Positions 7,972 through 16,123 of a stretch of 34,588 bases of DNA are shown one piece after another. The position numbers were made by a program, and so were the translations under genes. Numbering within the stretch: the first letter of the stretch is position 1; each line of letters opens with the position of its first letter. This stretch comes from Bacteroidales bacterium (GTDB lineage: Bacteria > Bacteroidota > Bacteroidia > Bacteroidales > UBA3663), in the NCBI GenBank assembly GCA_016293065.1, contig JAEDEY010000015.1, positions 1-34,588 on the forward strand. The letters run 5' to 3'. The notes under the pieces were generated by a model. The model saw nothing but the letters and a program-made list of their open reading frames with translations, was not told where the DNA came from and did not search any database.

Positions 7972-9642
7972 TTACTCCCACTCGATGGTCGAAGGTGGCT
8001 TAGACGAGATGTCATAGCAAACGCGATTGACACCCTTGACCTTGTTGATGATGTCGTTGGAAACCTTGGCGAGGAAGTCGTAAGGCAGATGAGCCCAGTC
8101 GGCTGTCATGGCATCACTCGATGTGACGGCACGCAGGGCTACAGGGTTCTCGTAGGTGCGCTCGTCGCCCATCACGCCAACGCTGCGGACATCGCTGAGG
8201 AGGATGGCTCCTGCCTGCCAAACCTGGTCGTAGAGCGACACTTCGATCTCGCCGTTCTGCATGTCGGCTGGTACACCTGCTGCAAGCACGCGACGTGCCT
8301 CTTCTCCCGAGAGCTTGATCTTATATTCGCGTAAGCCACGGATATAGATATCGTCGGCTTCCTGGAGCACGGCAACCTTTTCGCGAGTGATGTCGCCAAG
8401 GATGCGCACGGCAAGTCCTGGACCAGGGAACGGATGACGTGTGATGAGATGTTCGGGCATTCCCATCGAACGACCTACGCGGCGCACTTCGTCCTTGAAG
8501 AGCCACTTGAGAGGCTCGCAGAGCGAGAGGTGCATCTCTTCGGGCAGACCTCCCACATTGTGATGGCTCTTGATGACTTTGCCTGTGATGTTGAGCGACT
8601 CGATGCGGTCGGGATAGATGGTACCCTGAGCCAGCCATTTAACTTCGCTCTCGCCATCCTTACTCTCGGCTATGATGCGCTTGGCTTCGGCATCGAAGAC
8701 CTCGACAAAGTCTCGGCCGATGATCTTGCGTTTCTTCTCGGGTTCGCGCACGCCAGCAAGGTCGCCAAGGAACTTGTCGCTGGCATCGACACCTACAACA
8801 TTGAGGCCGAGGCACTCATAGTCGGCCATTACATCGCGGAACTCATTCTTGCGCAACATACCGTGATCGACGAAGATACAGGTAAGCTGACGGCCGATTG
8901 CCTTGTTGAGCAAAACTGCTGCTACCGACGAATCGACACCGCCGCTGAGTCCGAGGATGACACGGTCGTTGCCAATCTGAGCCTTGAGTTCGCGGACGGT
9001 ACTCTCGACGAAAGCGTCGGCACTCCAGTCCTGATGACTATGGCATACATCGACAACGAAGTTCTTGAGCAGCAACGTACCCTGAAGCGAATGGAAGACC
9101 TCGGGATGGAACTGTGTGCCGAATATTGGCATTGGCTCGGCACTGTCGGTGTCAGCTCCCTGACGGGCATCGGGGATATAATATGCAGCATTATGGACAG
9201 TCTCGGTCGATGCCACCACATGAGCGCCCTCAGGCACACAAGTGATGCTGTCGCCATGAGACATCCACACCTGAGAATTGTCGTCGAAGCCACGGAACAA
9301 CGGGCACTCCTTGTCGATAAACTGAAGATTCTGACGTCCGTATTCGCGAGTGCCAGCACTCTCGACCTTGCCGCCATAGATGTGGCTCATATACTGAGCA
9401 CCATAGCAGATGCCAAGGATAGGCAGACGACCACGGATGCGAGAGAGATCGACATGGAAGGCATCGTCGGCATATACGCTGAGCGGAGAACCAGAGAGGA
9501 TAACGCCGATTACGCTTGGGTCGTCATGTGGGAACTTGTTGTAAGGCAGGATCTCACAGAAGGTGTCGAGTTCTCGCACACGGCGTCCGATGAGCTGTGT
9601 GGTCTGAGAACCGAAATCCAAGATAATGATTTTCTGTTGCAT
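7972..9642 (-). CDS. guaA: GMP synthase (glutamine-hydrolysing)
   Basis: Makes GMP from XMP, glutamine and ATP, the last step of de novo guanine nucleotide synthesis. The N-terminal class I amidotransferase domain (1-200) starts IIILDFGSQTTQLIGRRVREL and has the nucleophile Cys79 in GICYGAQ, with His179 and Glu181 in TQFHPEVF completing the triad. The ATP-pyrophosphatase domain has the P-loop SGGVDSS (233-239), then the dimerisation domain with RHPFPGPGLAVR and the C-terminus SSKPPSTIEWE. At 556 residues it is longer than the roughly 507-525 usual for the family. The excess lies in three inserts, the largest about 28 residues at 440-468, before SLYDQVWQAG. The catalytic residues are intact. 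It sits 48 bp downstream of the TPR gene, possibly co-transcribed. Confidence 0.97.
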   Translation of the reverse strand: MQQKIIILDFGSQTTQLIGRRVRELDTFCEILPYNKFPHDDPSVIGVILSGSPLSVYADDAFHVDLSRIRGRLPILGICYGAQYMSHIYGGKVESAGTREYGRQNLQFIDKECPLFRGFDDNSQVWMSHGDSITCVPEGAHVVASTETVHNAAYYIPDARQGADTDSAEPMPIFGTQFHPEVFHSLQGTLLLKNFVVDVCHSHQDWSADAFVESTVRELKAQIGNDRVILGLSGGVDSSVAAVLLNKAIGRQLTCIFVDHGMLRKNEFRDVMADYECLGLNVVGVDASDKFLGDLAGVREPEKKRKIIGRDFVEVFDAEAKRIIAESKDGESEVKWLAQGTIYPDRIESLNITGKVIKSHHNVGGLPEEMHLSLCEPLKWLFKDEVRRVGRSMGMPEHLITRHPFPGPGLAVRILGDITREKVAVLQEADDIYIRGLREYKIKLSGEEARRVLAAGVPADMQNGEIEVSLYDQVWQAGAILLSDVRSVGVMGDERTYENPVALRAVTSSDAMTADWAHLPYDFLAKVSNDIINKVKGVNRVCYDISSKPPSTIEWE

Positions 9643-9690
9643 GAATTTATCTTTTTGAGTTGTTTTTAGTTGTCTTGTCGGATAGGCGCA

Positions 9691-11841
9691 TCAGTCGGCA
9701 TTAGCACGCTTGAGCACGCTATAAGCCACGGCGAGACCAAGTTCACCTGCTTTAGACAGGTCCTGGATGCCAAGCCGCGTCTTACCCATGCGCAGATGAA
9801 TGAGCCCTCGGTTGTAATATGCTTCGGCAAAACCTGGATAAAGCTCAATGGCCTTGTCGAGGTCGGCGAGTGCCGCGTCTAAGTTGTTCATCTTCGACGA
9901 GATATAAGCTCGGTTGTAATAGGCATATACGAATGTCGGCGACAGTTCGATGACCTTGTCGAGGTCGCGCATGGCGAGGTCGCACTCTACCTTGCGAGCC
10001 TGCTGTTGGCGTGCGGCTTGGGTCTGGGTCATCGAGACAGGAGCATTGACCGAGAGAGCCGTGTTGCGGAGGTCGTCGTCGCCAGTATTAGATTTGGCAG
10101 ATAGGATGCCGGCACGATCCTGAATCTCAATCTGACGGAAACGCACAACGGCACGGTTGAAATAGGCGAGGATGAAATTATCCTTGCGCATTAGGATCTG
10201 ATTGAGGTCGGCGATGGCATTCTGATAGTCCTGGACGAGCATGAAGTCGAGGCTGCGGCCGAAGTAATGGATGAGGTTATTGCCCGACACGCCTATCATG
10301 AGCGAGAAATCGTCAATCGAAGCAAAATGAGCCTTCACCTGGTCGTTGTTGAGCATTGGCTCGTGGCAGACTACTTTAAGACGGCGACTGAGCAAGCCTG
10401 CACGGTTGAAGTCGGAGATGGTCTTCTCGAAATATATGCTCTGTCGCACCTCGTCGTCGTTGTCGTAATAAGAGAGCACGAACATAGGCTCCATCTCGAC
10501 GGTGAAGTTGCGATCTTGTATGCGTCCACGGATGTTGCTCTCGTAGCGGTTCTTGCCATTGTCGTTGCTGGCAGTCATGATGCGGTTGAACTTACGGATA
10601 TTGCGGTCGCTCTCTCGACGTGTGCGCTCATCGTCGGTGAGGTCTTCGTCACGGGTGTCAGCGTCGGCATAGATGATGCTGTCGGGATTCTGGACACCCT
10701 GAGCGAGGAGTTCCATACGACGTTGTTCGCGAGCGTCTCGTTCTTTCTTGACACGCTGTTCGACGAGGAAAGCCTGCTTGAAATCGTCGTCAGCAGCAGC
10801 ACTCCTACCGAGCTTGCGATTGTTTTCAGAGCGGGCATAGAGAGCAGGGAAGAAATTAGGATGCTGGTTGAAGACAGCAGTATAGTCGTCGATTGCCCCA
10901 CGCAAGTCACCCACCTCATCGCGCAAGATAGCACGGTTATATGAAGCAAAGGTATTGTCAGGTTCGAGCTCGAGCACGGCACTGAAGTCGCTGATAGCTC
11001 GGTTGCGGTCTCCAATCTGGGCGCGGAGAAGTCCACGGTTGTAGAGCGAGATGACACTCTGAGGGTCGAGCTGAATGGCCTGATCGTAGTCGGCAAGTGC
11101 GCCACGGAGGTCGTTAGTATTATACTTGACCAGACCTCGGTTGATATAGTAGGCTGGCTGTTCGGGGTCGAGCTTGATTGCCATGTCTAGGTCGCTGATT
11201 GCCTCGGTGTGCCGCTGCTTGGCTTCGAGCAACATACCGCGCAAGCCGAAAGCATAAGACGAACTCTTGTCGAGGTCGATGGCCTTGTTGAGATTGGCAA
11301 GAGCCTGGACACTGTCATTCATCTCCATCTTGAGCTGAGCGCGTGTGATATAAGCCGATGGTTCTGATGGGAAGATCGAGATGAAACTCTCAAAGCAGGA
11401 ATCGGCCTTGGCGAAATCGTCCTTGAGCGCATACGACACGCCCAAACTGCGCAGAAAAACCTTATTCTCGGGCTGAATCTGAAGACCTTGTAGGAAATCA
11501 GAGATTGCTCCGTCATAATCCTTGAGGTTCTGACGTGCAATGCCTCGCACCTGATAGGCAGTCACGACAAAGGGATTGCGCTCGAGACACGCCGTAGCAT
11601 CTTGCTCGGCACCGGTATAATCTTCGAGATAGACTTTGGCAATCGAACGATAGAGGAATGGTTCTGGAAGATAGGGCTTGACCGCTATCACATTGTTGAA
11701 ATACTGGATTGAGAGTACATAATCCTCAAAATACAGCGCATTGCGTCCGATAGCGAGTACACGGTCGGTGTTGATCTGAGCAAAGCTGCAGACCGCCACC
11801 GAAATCGCGAGTAATATGGTCGAGATAATACGTTTCATCAT
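9691..11841 (-). CDS. Large secreted TPR-repeat protein
   Basis: A 716-residue protein with signal peptide MMKRIISTILLAISVAVCSFA (the start could be Met2). An N-terminal array of about ten TPRs runs from residue 25 to 365, with regular units such as AIDLDKSSSYAFGLRGMLLE, AIKLDPEQPAYYINRGLVKY and AIQLDPQSVISLYNRGLLRA. A charged, probably disordered linker (about 370-430, rich in R, E and D) leads into a middle region of unknown fold (about 440-540). Two or three more TPRs follow near the C-terminus (AIELYPGFAEAYYNRGLIHL). It is probably periplasmic and a protein-protein scaffold. The gene has a perfect promoter at 11855-11886, divergent from the MFS transporter. No specific function can be named. 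Confidence 0.82.
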   Translation of the reverse strand: MMKRIISTILLAISVAVCSFAQINTDRVLAIGRNALYFEDYVLSIQYFNNVIAVKPYLPEPFLYRSIAKVYLEDYTGAEQDATACLERNPFVVTAYQVRGIARQNLKDYDGAISDFLQGLQIQPENKVFLRSLGVSYALKDDFAKADSCFESFISIFPSEPSAYITRAQLKMEMNDSVQALANLNKAIDLDKSSSYAFGLRGMLLEAKQRHTEAISDLDMAIKLDPEQPAYYINRGLVKYNTNDLRGALADYDQAIQLDPQSVISLYNRGLLRAQIGDRNRAISDFSAVLELEPDNTFASYNRAILRDEVGDLRGAIDDYTAVFNQHPNFFPALYARSENNRKLGRSAAADDDFKQAFLVEQRVKKERDAREQRRMELLAQGVQNPDSIIYADADTRDEDLTDDERTRRESDRNIRKFNRIMTASNDNGKNRYESNIRGRIQDRNFTVEMEPMFVLSYYDNDDEVRQSIYFEKTISDFNRAGLLSRRLKVVCHEPMLNNDQVKAHFASIDDFSLMIGVSGNNLIHYFGRSLDFMLVQDYQNAIADLNQILMRKDNFILAYFNRAVVRFRQIEIQDRAGILSAKSNTGDDDLRNTALSVNAPVSMTQTQAARQQQARKVECDLAMRDLDKVIELSPTFVYAYYNRAYISSKMNNLDAALADLDKAIELYPGFAEAYYNRGLIHLRMGKTRLGIQDLSKAGELGLAVAYSVLKRANAD

Positions 11842-11854
11842 AAATAAATATGCG

Positions 11855-11886
11855 CAAAGTTAATACTTTTATCGCACATTTACAAA
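11855..11886 (-). promoter_or_regulatory. Promoter of the 11841-9691 TPR gene
   Basis: On the minus strand TTTG (11886-11883) and TAACTTTG (11862-11855) both match the consensus perfectly and are 20 bp apart. The transcript would start only a few bases before the ATG at 11841, giving a very short leader. Confidence 0.75.
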
Positions 11887-11901
11887 ATTAGGTATGGAAA
11901 G

Positions 11902-11933
11902 TTTGCATTTGTTATGGAGTTTGCCTACTTTTG
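11902..11933 (+). promoter_or_regulatory. Promoter of the MFS transporter gene
   Basis: TTTG at 11902-11905 and TACTTTTG at 11926-11933 are perfect -33 and -7 boxes with 20 bp between. The predicted leader is about 57 nt. It is back to back with the minus-strand promoter, with 15 bp between the two -33 boxes. Confidence 0.75.
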
Positions 11934-11996
11934 CAACAGTTTTTCACGTCAAGATAATGGGAGTTAGCGAGTGTTAACTCTCTTTTATAAAAGAAA

Positions 11997-13292
11997 ATGA
12001 ACAAAAACTACTATCCAAATCATTGGCCGTGGGTGCTGTCGGCCTATCTGGGCGAAGGACTGCCCTATGCCATCGTGAACACCCTGATGGTGGCATTGCT
12101 TGCCGACATGGGCATGAGTAACGGATCGGTGGCAGCCATCACGGGAATGCTGAGCATACCATGGTCGCTGAAATTCCTATGGAGTCCGCTGGTCGATTCG
12201 ATAAGCACCAAGCGGCGGTGGATGATGCTGATGGAGGCAGGCCTGGCATTGGTATTCCTCGTCACCTCGCTGACGCTATCGACGAGTATATGGCAATATG
12301 CTGTGACGATATCAGCAGCTACCGCAGCAATGCTATCGGCCACCTACGACATCTCGTGTGACGGCTACTACATGAAGGCTCTGAACGAAGACGCACAGTC
12401 GTTTTTCGTGGGCATACGCAACATGGCTTACCGCATGGGATGGCTACTTGCTACAGGCGTATTGGTATGGCTGACAGGACGATTCGAGAAATCGGGCTAC
12501 GATGTCACAGTGTCGTGGCAGCTTACCTTCGGCATCATCGCAGTGACATTCATGGCACTATTTGCAGGCTATCACTTTATGTTGCCCAAAGTAGAAAAAG
12601 AAGAAAACCTCAGGGAGAAACGTGACATCATGGATAACATGAAAGCCATCAGGACAAGCTATGTCGAGAGCATCGTCACTTTCTTCACCCGCCGTTCGGT
12701 TAAGGAACTCTTCTTCCTGCTCCTCTTCGTCTTCACCTATCGACTGGGCGAGGCCTTCCTGTCGAAAGTGACACTGCTCTTCCTGAAAGACTCGGTCGAA
12801 AACGGAGGCATAGGACTCGACAACGAGCAATATGGGTTCCTATACGGCACCTTGGGCATGATAGCTCTGACGGCAGGAGGAATAATAGGCGGCATCAGCA
12901 TCGCACATTACAGCCTTCGTCGCTGCATCATCCCTATGGCACTTGCGCTCAACATCCCCGACCTGCTGTATGTCTATCTGTCGATTGTACAGCCTGAGAG
13001 CCTGTCGGTGGTCGGGACATGCATCGCTATCGAGCAGTTTGGCTATGGTTTTGGCTTCACCGCCTATACTGTCTATCTGCTGCAATGCGCCAAAGGCGAA
13101 TACGAGACCGTGCATTATGCTTTCCTCACCGCCCTCATGGCAATAGGCATGGCACTGCCAACCATCATCTCGGGTTACTGGCAGCAAGACATTGGCTACA
13201 CGCAATTTTTTATCCGCGCGTGCTGGCTCACTATTCCAGGAATGATGATGTCGGTGTGGTATGTCTGGCGGACACGTCAAAAAGGAGCATAA
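11997..13292 (+). CDS. MFS transporter, AmpG / PAT family-like
   Basis: A 431-residue inner-membrane protein with about 12 hydrophobic segments. The N-terminus WPWVLSAYLGEGLPYAIVNT and the loop-2 signature SLKFLWSPLVDSISTKRRWM match the AmpG/PAT branch of the major facilitator superfamily, whose members import anhydro-muropeptides or related compounds. A short charged cytoplasmic loop (about residues 195-225, with KVEKEENLREKRDIMDNMKA) separates the two six-helix halves. In Bacteroidetes many members of this family are uncharacterised, so peptidoglycan recycling is plausible but not proven. No ampD or beta-lactamase gene is nearby. It is monocistronic with its own promoter at 11902-11933. Confidence 0.8.
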   Translation: MNKNYYPNHWPWVLSAYLGEGLPYAIVNTLMVALLADMGMSNGSVAAITGMLSIPWSLKFLWSPLVDSISTKRRWMMLMEAGLALVFLVTSLTLSTSIWQYAVTISAATAAMLSATYDISCDGYYMKALNEDAQSFFVGIRNMAYRMGWLLATGVLVWLTGRFEKSGYDVTVSWQLTFGIIAVTFMALFAGYHFMLPKVEKEENLREKRDIMDNMKAIRTSYVESIVTFFTRRSVKELFFLLLFVFTYRLGEAFLSKVTLLFLKDSVENGGIGLDNEQYGFLYGTLGMIALTAGGIIGGISIAHYSLRRCIIPMALALNIPDLLYVYLSIVQPESLSVVGTCIAIEQFGYGFGFTAYTVYLLQCAKGEYETVHYAFLTALMAIGMALPTIISGYWQQDIGYTQFFIRACWLTIPGMMMSVWYVWRTRQKGA

Positions 13293-13407
13293 AAATCGTA
13301 AATTTCCACTAAAAAAACATAGAAAAAGACAAAAATCAGGCTATTTTGGCAAAAAAAACGACAAATTTCAAAAAAAATAGCAAAAAAATTTGGAAGATAA
13401 AAAAAAA
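13279..13407. other. Phased A-tracts, predicted curved DNA upstream of a promoter
   Basis: Runs of five to nine A are centred near 13281, 13293, 13314, 13325, 13333, 13354, 13374, 13385 and 13403, with AAATTT at 13300-13305 and 13363-13368. Many gaps are 10-11 bp or 20-21 bp, the helical repeat that gives intrinsic curvature. The block ends at the promoter at 13389-13420 and holds no gene. Confidence 0.5.
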
Positions 13408-13420
13408 CACTATACCTTTG
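13389..13420 (+). promoter_or_regulatory. Strong promoter with no protein gene downstream (drives candidate small RNA)
   Basis: TTTG at 13389-13392 and TACCTTTG at 13413-13420 match both boxes perfectly with 20 bp between them. Nothing on the plus strand downstream looks like a protein gene; a terminator follows within 75 bp. Confidence 0.75.
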
Positions 13421-13426
13421 CGGTAC

Positions 13427-13495
13427 ATTATGGTAACAATAAGTGAATGATTATTGAGATCCTCTTAGCTCGTGAGAGTCGGGAGGATTTTTTTT
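13427..13495 (+). ncRNA. Candidate small RNA of about 70 nt
   Basis: Bounded by a perfect promoter (13389-13420) and a strong intrinsic terminator (13458-13495). The predicted RNA has an unstructured 5' part of about 30 nt (13427-13457), then the terminator hairpin. A six-codon ORF (ATG at 13430, MVTISE) and an overlapping ATG at 13447 are present but look incidental. The U-tract overlaps the stop codon of the convergent hydrolase gene (13494-13496), so the RNA is not antisense to it beyond a base or two. I do not recognise the family. The precise start is inferred from the usual distance to the -7 box. Confidence 0.5.
13458..13495 (+). terminator. Intrinsic terminator with GNRA-capped hairpin
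   Basis: The stem pairs 13459-13466 with 13481-13488, then an A-C mismatch (13467/13480), then 13468-13471 with 13476-13479, closed by a GTGA tetraloop (13472-13475). A run of T residues to 13495 follows. On the opposite strand there is no T-run directly after the hairpin, so it works for plus-strand transcription. Confidence 0.85.
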
Positions 13496-14447
13496 ATTGC
13501 TCAACTTTGGCGAGGAAACTCTCGACACGACGCACATAATCGTCCCATGCCTCATGAATAGAACGGGCGTGCTTGGCACCAGGCACTACCATCAGTTCCT
13601 TGTAACCACTTATCTTGGCATCGTAGTTGCGATAGACCATCTCGGTGGGCACATAGTCATCGGCATCGCCATGGATGAACAACATCGGACGAGTACATTT
13701 GGCAAGCTGAGCAAGCGCGTTGCTCTCCTTCATGTCCCAGCCATAACGGTGACGGCAAATGATATTGGCGACATCGAGCACCGGGAAAGCAGGAAAGCCC
13801 ATCTCCTCGGCCTGATATGAGAGCTGATCCCACGTAGAGGTGTAGCCACAGTCTTCGATAAATGCAGAGAGACGGAGCGAGTCGGGAATGGCTTCGCCCG
13901 AGAGGAACATGGTGATAGCACCGCCCATCGAGAGACCATGGACAACGATATTCTGGTCGTGCCAGAGCTGATGTGTGAGAGGCAGCCACAGATCTCGGAT
14001 GTCAAGACGGTCGAGCCAGCCAAAGCGGATATCGTCGCCATCACTTTCCCCATGGGCATAGTGTTCGGGCACCACGACATTACGTCCTAAGACCTCGTAG
14101 TGCAGATAGACATAGCGCAACATAATAGGCGCATTGTCGGTATAGCCATGAACCACTATCGAAGCACCCGTCGGCACAGAGTCGTGCTGTAGAATGAGTC
14201 CGTGACGCATAGAGCCATCGCCTGCCACGAGCATAGTGTCGCGCCACAAACCATTGGCGACAAGCGAGTCGTGCCACTGCTCGAGTTCGGGATAGGCATT
14301 ATAGACCTTGGAATAGCAAAGCGCAATGTCGCGCGTCTTGTTGTTGTCGGGGTGAATAGCCATCTCAAGTGCATGGTCGGCAATAGCCACAAGGGCTATC
14401 AATAACACCACGACGATGGCGGCAAGAGTGATAAAGAGTTTCTTCAT
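13494..14447 (-). CDS. Membrane-anchored alpha/beta hydrolase
   Basis: A 317-residue protein whose first 24 residues (MKKLFITLAAIVVVLLIALV and following) form one hydrophobic segment, either a membrane anchor or an uncleaved signal. The rest is an alpha/beta-hydrolase: VVHGYTDNA (98-106) is the oxyanion-hole strand, Ser173 is the nucleophile in HGLSMGGA, Asp263 lies in HGDADDYVP, and His293 in GAKHARS completes the triad. Similarity is to the extracytoplasmic cinnamoyl esterase/lipase-like and Bem46-like group. The substrate is unknown. It is last in the 18310-13494 gene run, 26 bp after the MazG-like gene, and its stop codon touches the terminator of the convergent small RNA. Confidence 0.85.
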   Translation of the reverse strand: MKKLFITLAAIVVVLLIALVAIADHALEMAIHPDNNKTRDIALCYSKVYNAYPELEQWHDSLVANGLWRDTMLVAGDGSMRHGLILQHDSVPTGASIVVHGYTDNAPIMLRYVYLHYEVLGRNVVVPEHYAHGESDGDDIRFGWLDRLDIRDLWLPLTHQLWHDQNIVVHGLSMGGAITMFLSGEAIPDSLRLSAFIEDCGYTSTWDQLSYQAEEMGFPAFPVLDVANIICRHRYGWDMKESNALAQLAKCTRPMLFIHGDADDYVPTEMVYRNYDAKISGYKELMVVPGAKHARSIHEAWDDYVRRVESFLAKVEQ

Positions 14448-14473
14448 AGTACATTAATAAAAATAATAAAGGA

Positions 14474-14800
14474 TCAACGATTGTCGCCACTGCCATGAAT
14501 CTTGTCGCGTTGCATACGCGAAGCGAGCTTGTCGAGATTCATCTGAGCCACCTCATCAAGCGTGTAACCGAGGTCGTGGGCAAGGGAAGCCGCATACCAT
14601 AGCACATCGCCCAATTCGAGAGCAATCTGGCGCTTGCGTTCGTCGGTAAACTCATCGTTGTTGTCACGAATCACCTTCTTGACCTTGTCGGCCACCTCGC
14701 CAGCTTCGCCGGTGAGACCCAAGGTTGGATAGATGATCTGACGCGATTGGGGATAAATGGCGGTGCTGCGAGCACCATCCTGATATTCATTAAGTGTCAT
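14474..14800 (-). CDS. MazG-like nucleotide pyrophosphohydrolase
   Basis: A 108-residue all-alpha NTP pyrophosphatase of the MazG type. The start is the ATG at 14800 (MTLNEYQDGARST); the frame is open further upstream but that part overlaps ruvC. The metal-binding pattern is Glu32 and Glu35 in GLTGEAGEVADKVKK and Glu62 and Asp65 in ALELGDVLWY, complete for the family. Such small single-domain proteins hydrolyse non-canonical or excess nucleoside triphosphates and are usually housecleaning enzymes. It lies 20 bp after ruvC and 26 bp before the hydrolase, within the same minus-strand operon. Confidence 0.88.
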   Translation of the reverse strand: MTLNEYQDGARSTAIYPQSRQIIYPTLGLTGEAGEVADKVKKVIRDNNDEFTDERKRQIALELGDVLWYAASLAHDLGYTLDEVAQMNLDKLASRMQRDKIHGSGDNR

Positions 14801-14820
14801 TGCAGTAAAATATAAAAATG

Positions 14821-15438
14821 CTATTTCCTTATTCGTTCCTGATTCTTGCGTGCAAACTCTGCCCATGAGGTCTTGGCTGCACCCGACGACCAGGTGTTAC
14901 GTCCGCCAGAGCGAGTGGTGGGGATAACACGGCATGTCTCGTAGTAATGGCACATGGCAACAGCCAACGCATCAGAGGCATCGAGTTTATCGTTCATATC
15001 TTCGTCACTAAGTTTCAAAATATTCCGCAGCATCGCCTTTACCTGTTCCTTAGCCGAAGCGCCATTGCCCGTGATTGAGATCTTAATCTTGGTCGGGGCA
15101 TATTCAAAAATCGGGACATCGCGTTCGACAGCGGCAGCCATTGCCACACCCTGTGCACGACAAAGCTTGATGAGCGAGGCAGGGTTGATGCCGACAAACG
15201 GCGACTCTATAGCGAGGTCGTCGGGGTGATACTGGTCGATTAGCCCAAGCACCCTCTCATAGATGCGGCGCAGACGCAAGTAATGGCTCTCGAACTTCTT
15301 CAATTCGAGAACTCCCATCACGAGCAGATGAGGTTTGCCATCGTTCACCTGCAATACTCCATAGCCCATAACATTGGTGCCAGGGTCTATGCCAAGGATG
15401 ATACGGTCGGTCGGGACTTTACCTAAGGTCGGATTCAT
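14821..15438 (-). CDS. ruvC: Holliday junction resolvase RuvC
   Basis: Endonuclease that cuts Holliday junctions made during recombination, together with RuvAB (ruvA is at 21954). It has 205 residues from the ATG at 15438; a TTG two codons upstream is less likely. The RNase H-like fold shows the four acidic residues: Asp18 in ILGIDPGTNVMGYG, Glu78 in LAIESPFVG, Asp153 and Asp156 in DKLDASDALAVA. A basic C-terminal tail (about 171-205) goes beyond the core domain. The gene overlaps the end of the upstream lipoprotein gene by 20 bp, suggesting translational coupling. Confidence 0.96.
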   Translation of the reverse strand: MNPTLGKVPTDRIILGIDPGTNVMGYGVLQVNDGKPHLLVMGVLELKKFESHYLRLRRIYERVLGLIDQYHPDDLAIESPFVGINPASLIKLCRAQGVAMAAAVERDVPIFEYAPTKIKISITGNGASAKEQVKAMLRNILKLSDEDMNDKLDASDALAVAMCHYYETCRVIPTTRSGGRNTWSSGAAKTSWAEFARKNQERIRK

Positions 15439-16123
15439 TAGCAATGAGATACTGACGTCGAGCCTCCATCAACGGAGAGTTGACGATATATTCGTCATAG
15501 TCTTCGAGCATCATGTCAAGGTCATCGACACTCTGAGCCTCGGCAGTCTTGATATTGATGACATAGACACCCACGAGATTCTTAGGGTTGGCATTATAGA
15601 CTGAATCGATCAGAGCATCATATTTCTCGCCAAATTCGATGTAGAAAGGCATCAGGATGCTATCACCGGGATAACCACCAGCAGCCTCGACAGCAGCCTG
15701 CAGACGCAAACCTATCTCCTCCTCTATCTCTGCCGTACTGGCATCGAAATCGTTGATGGCATCGTTGGTTGGCGAACCATAAGCAAGTACCTGTTCGCCG
15801 ATGTTGATGCTGTAGTCGCCAGGCTCAACGGCAATGATGCCATAGGAATAGTCGCAAGCGATATAGGCAAAGAAAGCTTCATCAGCCTTGACATTACCCG
15901 AGAAAGAGAATGTCTCGTTCAGAACCAAAGCAGAGTCGATAGGTTCGCCGTCAAGTTCGAGCATATAGACATAAGTACCATCAAGAGGCTCACGCGCAAT
16001 GATTGTGTCGCCAAGATTCAGCGAATCGGGAATATCGAATGTGCCTGTGATAGTGTAAGGCTTCTGGCGGTTGCACGAAACCAAGGCGAGAAGAGCAACA
16101 AGTGCTAAGAAGAGTTTTTTCAT
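15419..16123 (-). CDS. DUF4369-like lipoprotein
   Basis: A 234-residue lipoprotein: MKKLFLALVALLALVSC gives a lipobox with Cys17. Residues 20-110 match the N-terminal beta domain often called DUF4369 (YTITGTFDIPDSLNLGDTII, FSFSGNV, PGDYSINIG), which usually precedes a thioredoxin-like domain. Here no CxxC or thioredoxin fold follows; instead there is a helical stretch of about 120 residues (EEEIGLRLQAAVEAAGGYPG and on), as in family members that stop short. The start ATG overlaps the maf stop by 4 bp (ATGA). The function of DUF4369 proteins is not known; an envelope role is inferred from the lipid anchor. Confident as a lipoprotein, moderate as DUF4369. Confidence 0.78.
   Translation of the reverse strand: MKKLFLALVALLALVSCNRQKPYTITGTFDIPDSLNLGDTIIAREPLDGTYVYMLELDGEPIDSALVLNETFSFSGNVKADEAFFAYIACDYSYGIIAVEPGDYSINIGEQVLAYGSPTNDAINDFDASTAEIEEEIGLRLQAAVEAAGGYPGDSILMPFYIEFGEKYDALIDSVYNANPKNLVGVYVINIKTAEAQSVDDLDMMLEDYDEYIVNSPLMEARRQYLIANESDLR

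Noticed and set aside
8434..9669. A 411-codon plus-strand open frame opposite guaA
   Set aside because: It is exactly antisense to a well-conserved enzyme, has no domain that I recognise, and arises from the codon bias of guaA.
13447..13539. A 30-codon ORF beginning at ATG 13447 that reads through the terminator
   Set aside because: It runs through the T-run of a strong terminator and into the antisense of the hydrolase gene. The codons fit the hairpin, not a protein.
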